Assembly (NCBI GenBank): GCA_012516115.1
Contig: JAAYXC010000346.1
Span: 1 to 9,220 of the forward strand
From: Bacillota bacterium
GTDB taxonomy: Bacteria > Bacillota > UBA4882 > JAAYXC01
Length of the DNA: 9,220 nt
Reading direction: 5' to 3'
Shown: positions 7,316 to 9,220 of the stretch, in pieces
How the letters are laid out: each line of letters opens with the position of its first letter
Position numbering within the stretch: position 1 is the first letter of the stretch
The notes under the pieces: generated by a model
The model's input: only the letters and a program-made list of their open reading frames with translations
Told to the model about the DNA's origin: nothing
Databases searched by the model: none
Program-made: the position numbers and the translations under genes

Positions 7316-7322
7316 CCGTAGA

Positions 7323-7634
7323 CTATCGGCCAAAACGCTCTAAAAGTGCTTGCTTCTGTCGAGTCCCAAGCCCTTGCACGCGCCGGGCCTCGTCGATACC
7401 GATGTCGGACATGATCTTCCGTGTCCTTATTTTACCGATACGCGGCAAGGACTCGAGCAAATAAGCCACGCGCATCTTGGCGATGACGTCGTCGTCTATC
7501 TTGGCCAGGACCTCCCGAAGGGTTGTCTTTCCTTGTTTGAGCTCTTGGCGGATCTGCGCCCGTTTAGATCTGATCTCCTGGGCTTTCTTGAGGGCCTTCC
7601 TTTTTTCTTCCAGAGTGAGTTTGGGCAGGGCCAC
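7323..7634 (-). CDS. mihF: mIHF-type (actinobacterial-type) integration host factor
   Basis: The 103-residue protein starts MALPKLTLEEKRKALKKAQE and closely follows the mycobacterial mIHF layout: a long N-terminal helix (residues 8-35), VLAKIDDDVIAKMRV, then the helix-hairpin-helix-like core LLESLPRIGKIRTRKIMSDI, and finally the signature RRVQGLGTRQKQALLERF. mIHF is a small basic nucleoid protein that binds and bends DNA and is unrelated to proteobacterial IHF-alpha/beta. I chose the GTG at 7634 because GGGAGGTG lies just upstream and because MALP is the N-terminus of the mycobacterial protein; the GTG at 7643 lies inside that ribosome site. The stop is TAG. It starts 13 nt after yicC and precedes remA, so two DNA-binding proteins are encoded side by side. 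B. subtilis has no such gene at this position. Confidence 0.88.
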   Translation of the reverse strand: MALPKLTLEEKRKALKKAQEIRSKRAQIRQELKQGKTTLREVLAKIDDDVIAKMRVAYLLESLPRIGKIRTRKIMSDIGIDEARRVQGLGTRQKQALLERFGR

Positions 7635-7640
7635 TGATTT

Positions 7641-7648
7641 CACCTCCC
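7641..7648 (-). promoter_or_regulatory. Shine-Dalgarno of mihF, decides the start
   Basis: GGGAGGTG on the minus strand, 6 nt before the GTG at 7634. Its own final GTG (7643) is in frame but sits within the anti-SD match, so it is unlikely to be the start codon. Confidence 0.7.
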
Positions 7649-8526
7649 TACTCTAGATTTTGGACTTGTTCCCGGATCTTTTCCACCTCTACCTTCGCCT
7701 CGATGACGGTTTGGGCGATGGCCAGGTCGTTGGCCTTGGCCGCGATGGTATTTAGCTCGCGGTTGATCTCTTGCAGAAGGGAATCGGCCTTCCGCCCGCC
7801 CTCGCCCTCCGCGACGAGGGTCCCTCGAAGTTGGCCCAGGTGACTGCGAAGACGTACGATCTCCTCGGTTATGTTACATCGATCGGCAAAAAGGGCGACC
7901 TCTTGGGCCAGCCGGGTCTCGTCGATCCCCGGCCGACCGAGAATCTCCTCCATCCGTTTGAAAAGTTGCGCCCGGTAGTATTCCGGGACCAAAGGCGCCA
8001 ATTCTTCGATCCGCGCGGTCAATTCCGCAAGGCGGGCCAATCGGATCAATAAATCCGCCACGAGGCGGTCGCCCTCTCTTTTCCGCATGGCCAGCAATTC
8101 ATCCAGGGCTTCCCCCACTGCGGCCGTCAACGCGTGCCATAAAACCTCTTCGGAGAACGTTTCCTGTTCCACCGTAAAGAGATCGGGGAAACGGAGAAAA
8201 TGATCCAGGACTGGCCGCCCGGATAAACCACAAAGGGCGGTCAGCTCCTCCAGCGCCCGCTGATAACCCATGGCTAAGCCGGTGTTTAAGGCCACCCGCA
8301 CCGTGCCTGGCGCCAAAGATCCCAAATAAACGCTGACATCTATCTTACCCCGACCCACCCGGGAGGTCACCAGGCGACGGAGACGGTCTTCAAAGGGCAT
8401 CAGGGTCCGGGGAAGATGGAAGGTAATTTCTAAAAAACGATGGTTCACCGCGCGTACTTCGGCCTTGACGGTAAAAGAATCGCCGCAATAAGTGCCACGA
8501 CCGAAGCCGGTCATGCTAAAGGCCAT
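7648..8526 (-). CDS. yicC: YicC/YloC family endoribonuclease
   Basis: The 292-residue protein has the family's hallmarks. The N-terminus is MAFSMTGFGRG with SMTGFG at 4-9, then VNHRFLE (27-33) and GRGKIDV (58-64). The C-terminal DUF1732-type region has EVALFADRCNITEEIVRLRSH (209-229) and GRKADSLLQEINRELNTIAAK (244-264), ending EKIREQVQNLE. Where relatives usually read KLDFLLQE this protein reads KADSLLQE; the acidic and Glu/Asn residues around it are kept. Family members are metal-dependent endoribonucleases linked to RNA turnover; the substrates here are unknown. The ATG at 8526 has GAGGAG 9 nt upstream. It is the first gene of the minus-strand cluster and is transcribed away from the htrA-like gene. 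The stop is TAG. Confidence 0.93.
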   Translation of the reverse strand: MAFSMTGFGRGTYCGDSFTVKAEVRAVNHRFLEITFHLPRTLMPFEDRLRRLVTSRVGRGKIDVSVYLGSLAPGTVRVALNTGLAMGYQRALEELTALCGLSGRPVLDHFLRFPDLFTVEQETFSEEVLWHALTAAVGEALDELLAMRKREGDRLVADLLIRLARLAELTARIEELAPLVPEYYRAQLFKRMEEILGRPGIDETRLAQEVALFADRCNITEEIVRLRSHLGQLRGTLVAEGEGGRKADSLLQEINRELNTIAAKANDLAIAQTVIEAKVEVEKIREQVQNLE

Positions 8527-8596
8527 CAGGATGCTCCTCTACGTATAACCTCAGGTCGTAAATTCTCGTTACCCCTAGAAGTATCTTGGCGACGCC

Positions 8597-8744
8597 GAGG
8601 AAAGACCCGCTTAAGGCTGAACTACCGTGAAAAACCTCACAGCGTACGGCGCTTTCGCCGGGGCGGAGAAGGGATGAGGTGAACTCTAAGGGCGCATGAA
8701 AGGTCTTTCCCTCCCGAAATCGGGGTTCGAAGGAGGAAAGACCT
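8597..8744. repeat. Three-copy GAGGAAAGACC inverted/direct repeat set with two alternative stems
   Basis: GAGGAAAGACC occurs at 8597-8607 and 8733-8743, and its complement (with one extra C) at 8702-8713. The last two form a hairpin: 10 bp perfect (8701-8710 with 8735-8744), extended by TCC/GGA after a one-base bulge. The 8597 copy could instead pair with 8702-8713, closing a domain of about 94 nt that contains CGGCG-CTTT-CGCCG (8647-8660). The two pairings exclude each other, as in riboswitches and attenuators. I recognise no known riboswitch family. On the minus strand it would be the yicC leader, on the plus strand the htrA-like leader. Confidence 0.55.
8630..8680 (-). terminator. Weak attenuator-like hairpin in the yicC leader
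   Basis: Read on the minus strand, ACCTCA (8680-8675) pairs with TGAGGT (8639-8634). An inner CGGCG/CGCCG hairpin lies between them, and a T5 run (8634-8630) follows. The outer stem is only 6 bp with a large internal loop, so termination would be inefficient at best. Confidence 0.25.
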
Positions 8745-8752
8745 CTACATAA

Positions 8753-8779
8753 ATTCTAGTATTCCACCTTCGGCACCAA
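8753..8779 (-). promoter_or_regulatory. Possible promoter of the yicC operon
   Basis: Minus-strand TAGAAT (8758-8753) resembles a SigA -10, with TTGGTG (8779-8774) as a weak -35 at a 15-nt spacing. Transcription would start near 8746, immediately before the hairpin at 8744-8701, giving a structured leader of about 220 nt before yicC. The -35 match and spacing are poor. Confidence 0.3.
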
Positions 8780-8789
8780 ACTCCTCCTC

Positions 8790-8840
8790 GGAAAAAGGAA
8801 AAAAGTGTTCAAAGCGGGAGACGGGAACTTTTTCTTTTCC
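8790..8840. repeat. Long imperfect purine/pyrimidine inverted repeat upstream of the htrA-like gene
   Basis: The A/G-rich arm 8790-8810 and the T/C-rich arm 8824-8840 pair over about 16 bp with a few bulges, around a 13-nt loop. It lies in the divergent intergenic region, about 65 bp before the plus-strand start. It could be an operator, a leader hairpin or a partial terminator; no U-tract follows on the plus strand. Confidence 0.45.
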
Positions 8841-8906
8841 GACCCGTTCTGGTTAACGAAAACGAAAATCTCGTCCAAAGAAAAACCCAAGGAGTCGGAG
8901 GGTAAA

Positions 8907-9220
8907 ATGCGCGAGTTTTGGCGACGATATGCGCCCTTTATCCTGGTGGCCGCAGTCAGTTCGCTTCTGACCAGCGCTATGTTCTTGACCTTTATGCGTT
9001 TGCACCCGACGACCACGGCTCAACCTGCACCGGTCATCCAAAAAAGCGCCGACAAGGTCATCGCGCCGGTGAGCGACGTTTTCATCACGGCCCGGAAAAA
9101 AGTCGAACCGGCCGTGGTCTACCTCGACGTGCAGAGCGTCCAACCGGGTTTAAGCCTCCCGGACGAAGATTTCTTTCCCTTCCTTACTCCTTTCCGCGAT
9201 TTCTTCGGCCCCCAGATAAG
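8907..9220 (+). CDS. HtrA/DegP-like (S1C) membrane-anchored serine protease, N-terminal part, runs off window
   Basis: The ATG at 8907 has GGAGGGT just upstream and opens 104 full codons to the window end. The protein starts MREFWRRYAPFILVAAVSSL, a basic N-terminus followed by one membrane segment at about residues 9-31 (signal anchor). A linker rich in Pro, Thr and Ala follows, then ARKKVEPAVVYLDVQS, the V-x-P-A-V-V start of the trypsin-like domain in HtrA proteins, and FPFLTPFRDFFG, the aromatic loop also seen near the N-terminus of that family. HtrA proteases degrade or refold damaged proteins outside the membrane; the catalytic His-Asp-Ser and the PDZ domain would lie beyond the window. 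The gene is divergent from yicC and is probably controlled from the repeat-rich 380-bp region between them. No CIRCE operator is seen. Confidence 0.82.
   Translation, partial: MREFWRRYAPFILVAAVSSLLTSAMFLTFMRLHPTTTAQPAPVIQKSADKVIAPVSDVFITARKKVEPAVVYLDVQSVQPGLSLPDEDFFPFLTPFRDFFGPQI

Noticed and set aside
8696..8752. 18-codon plus-strand frame (MKGLSLPKSGFEGGKTST) across the intergenic hairpin
   Set aside because: There is no ribosome site and the frame follows from the inverted repeat; not enough to call a leader peptide.
8853..9143. Minus-strand open frames opposite the start of the htrA-like gene
   Set aside because: The plus strand has a ribosome site, signal anchor and the VxPAVV protease-domain start; the minus frames have none of these.

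Overview
The window looks like a chromosomal housekeeping segment from a GC-rich Firmicute of class Clostridia, probably of the Moorella/Desulfotomaculum type. The evidence is gene order and protein resemblance; the genus is inference. On the minus strand, reading right to left, the order is yicC(yloC) - mihF - remA - gmk - rpoZ - coaBC - priA - def - fmt - YugP-type zinc peptidase - rsmB. This is the order known from Bacillus subtilis (yloC-remA-gmk-rpoZ-coaBC-priA-def-fmt-rsmB), with two additions: an mIHF-type nucleoid protein between yicC and remA, and a membrane zinc peptidase between fmt and rsmB. Many genes overlap or nearly abut (gmk/rpoZ and def/fmt by ATGA, coaBC/priA by 17 bp, peptidase/rsmB by 8 bp), so they are probably transcribed together and translationally coupled.

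Right end (8527-9220): a 380-bp divergent intergenic region rich in inverted repeats separates yicC from a plus-strand gene that runs off the window. That gene encodes the N-terminus of a membrane-anchored HtrA/DegP-like serine protease. Middle (6184-8526): yicC, mihF, remA, gmk and rpoZ, ending in a strong intrinsic terminator at 6120-6156. Left part (1-6105): coaBC starts at TTG only 14 nt past the terminator's U-tract, followed by priA, def, fmt, the zinc peptidase and the first 75 codons of rsmB. Together these genes cover RNA decay (YicC), nucleoid and biofilm regulation (mIHF, RemA), GMP phosphorylation (Gmk), RNA polymerase assembly (omega), coenzyme A synthesis (CoaBC), replication restart (PriA), N-terminal formyl-methionine handling (Def, Fmt) and rRNA methylation (RsmB).

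Two conserved genes are broken in the sequence as given. priA is split into two frames exactly at a T6 run that, in the upstream reading frame, forms U_UUU_UUA, the classical -1 ribosomal slippery heptamer. A -1 shift there restores an 815-residue PriA. The zinc peptidase has a single in-frame amber codon exactly where the catalytic Glu of HExxH should be; the rest of the frame is intact on both sides. Either could be a sequencing or assembly error, a real mutation or a recoding site, and the sequence alone cannot decide. TAG ends three neighbouring genes as an ordinary stop, which argues against pyrrolysine recoding. I found no mobile elements, CRISPR arrays, tRNA or rRNA genes.
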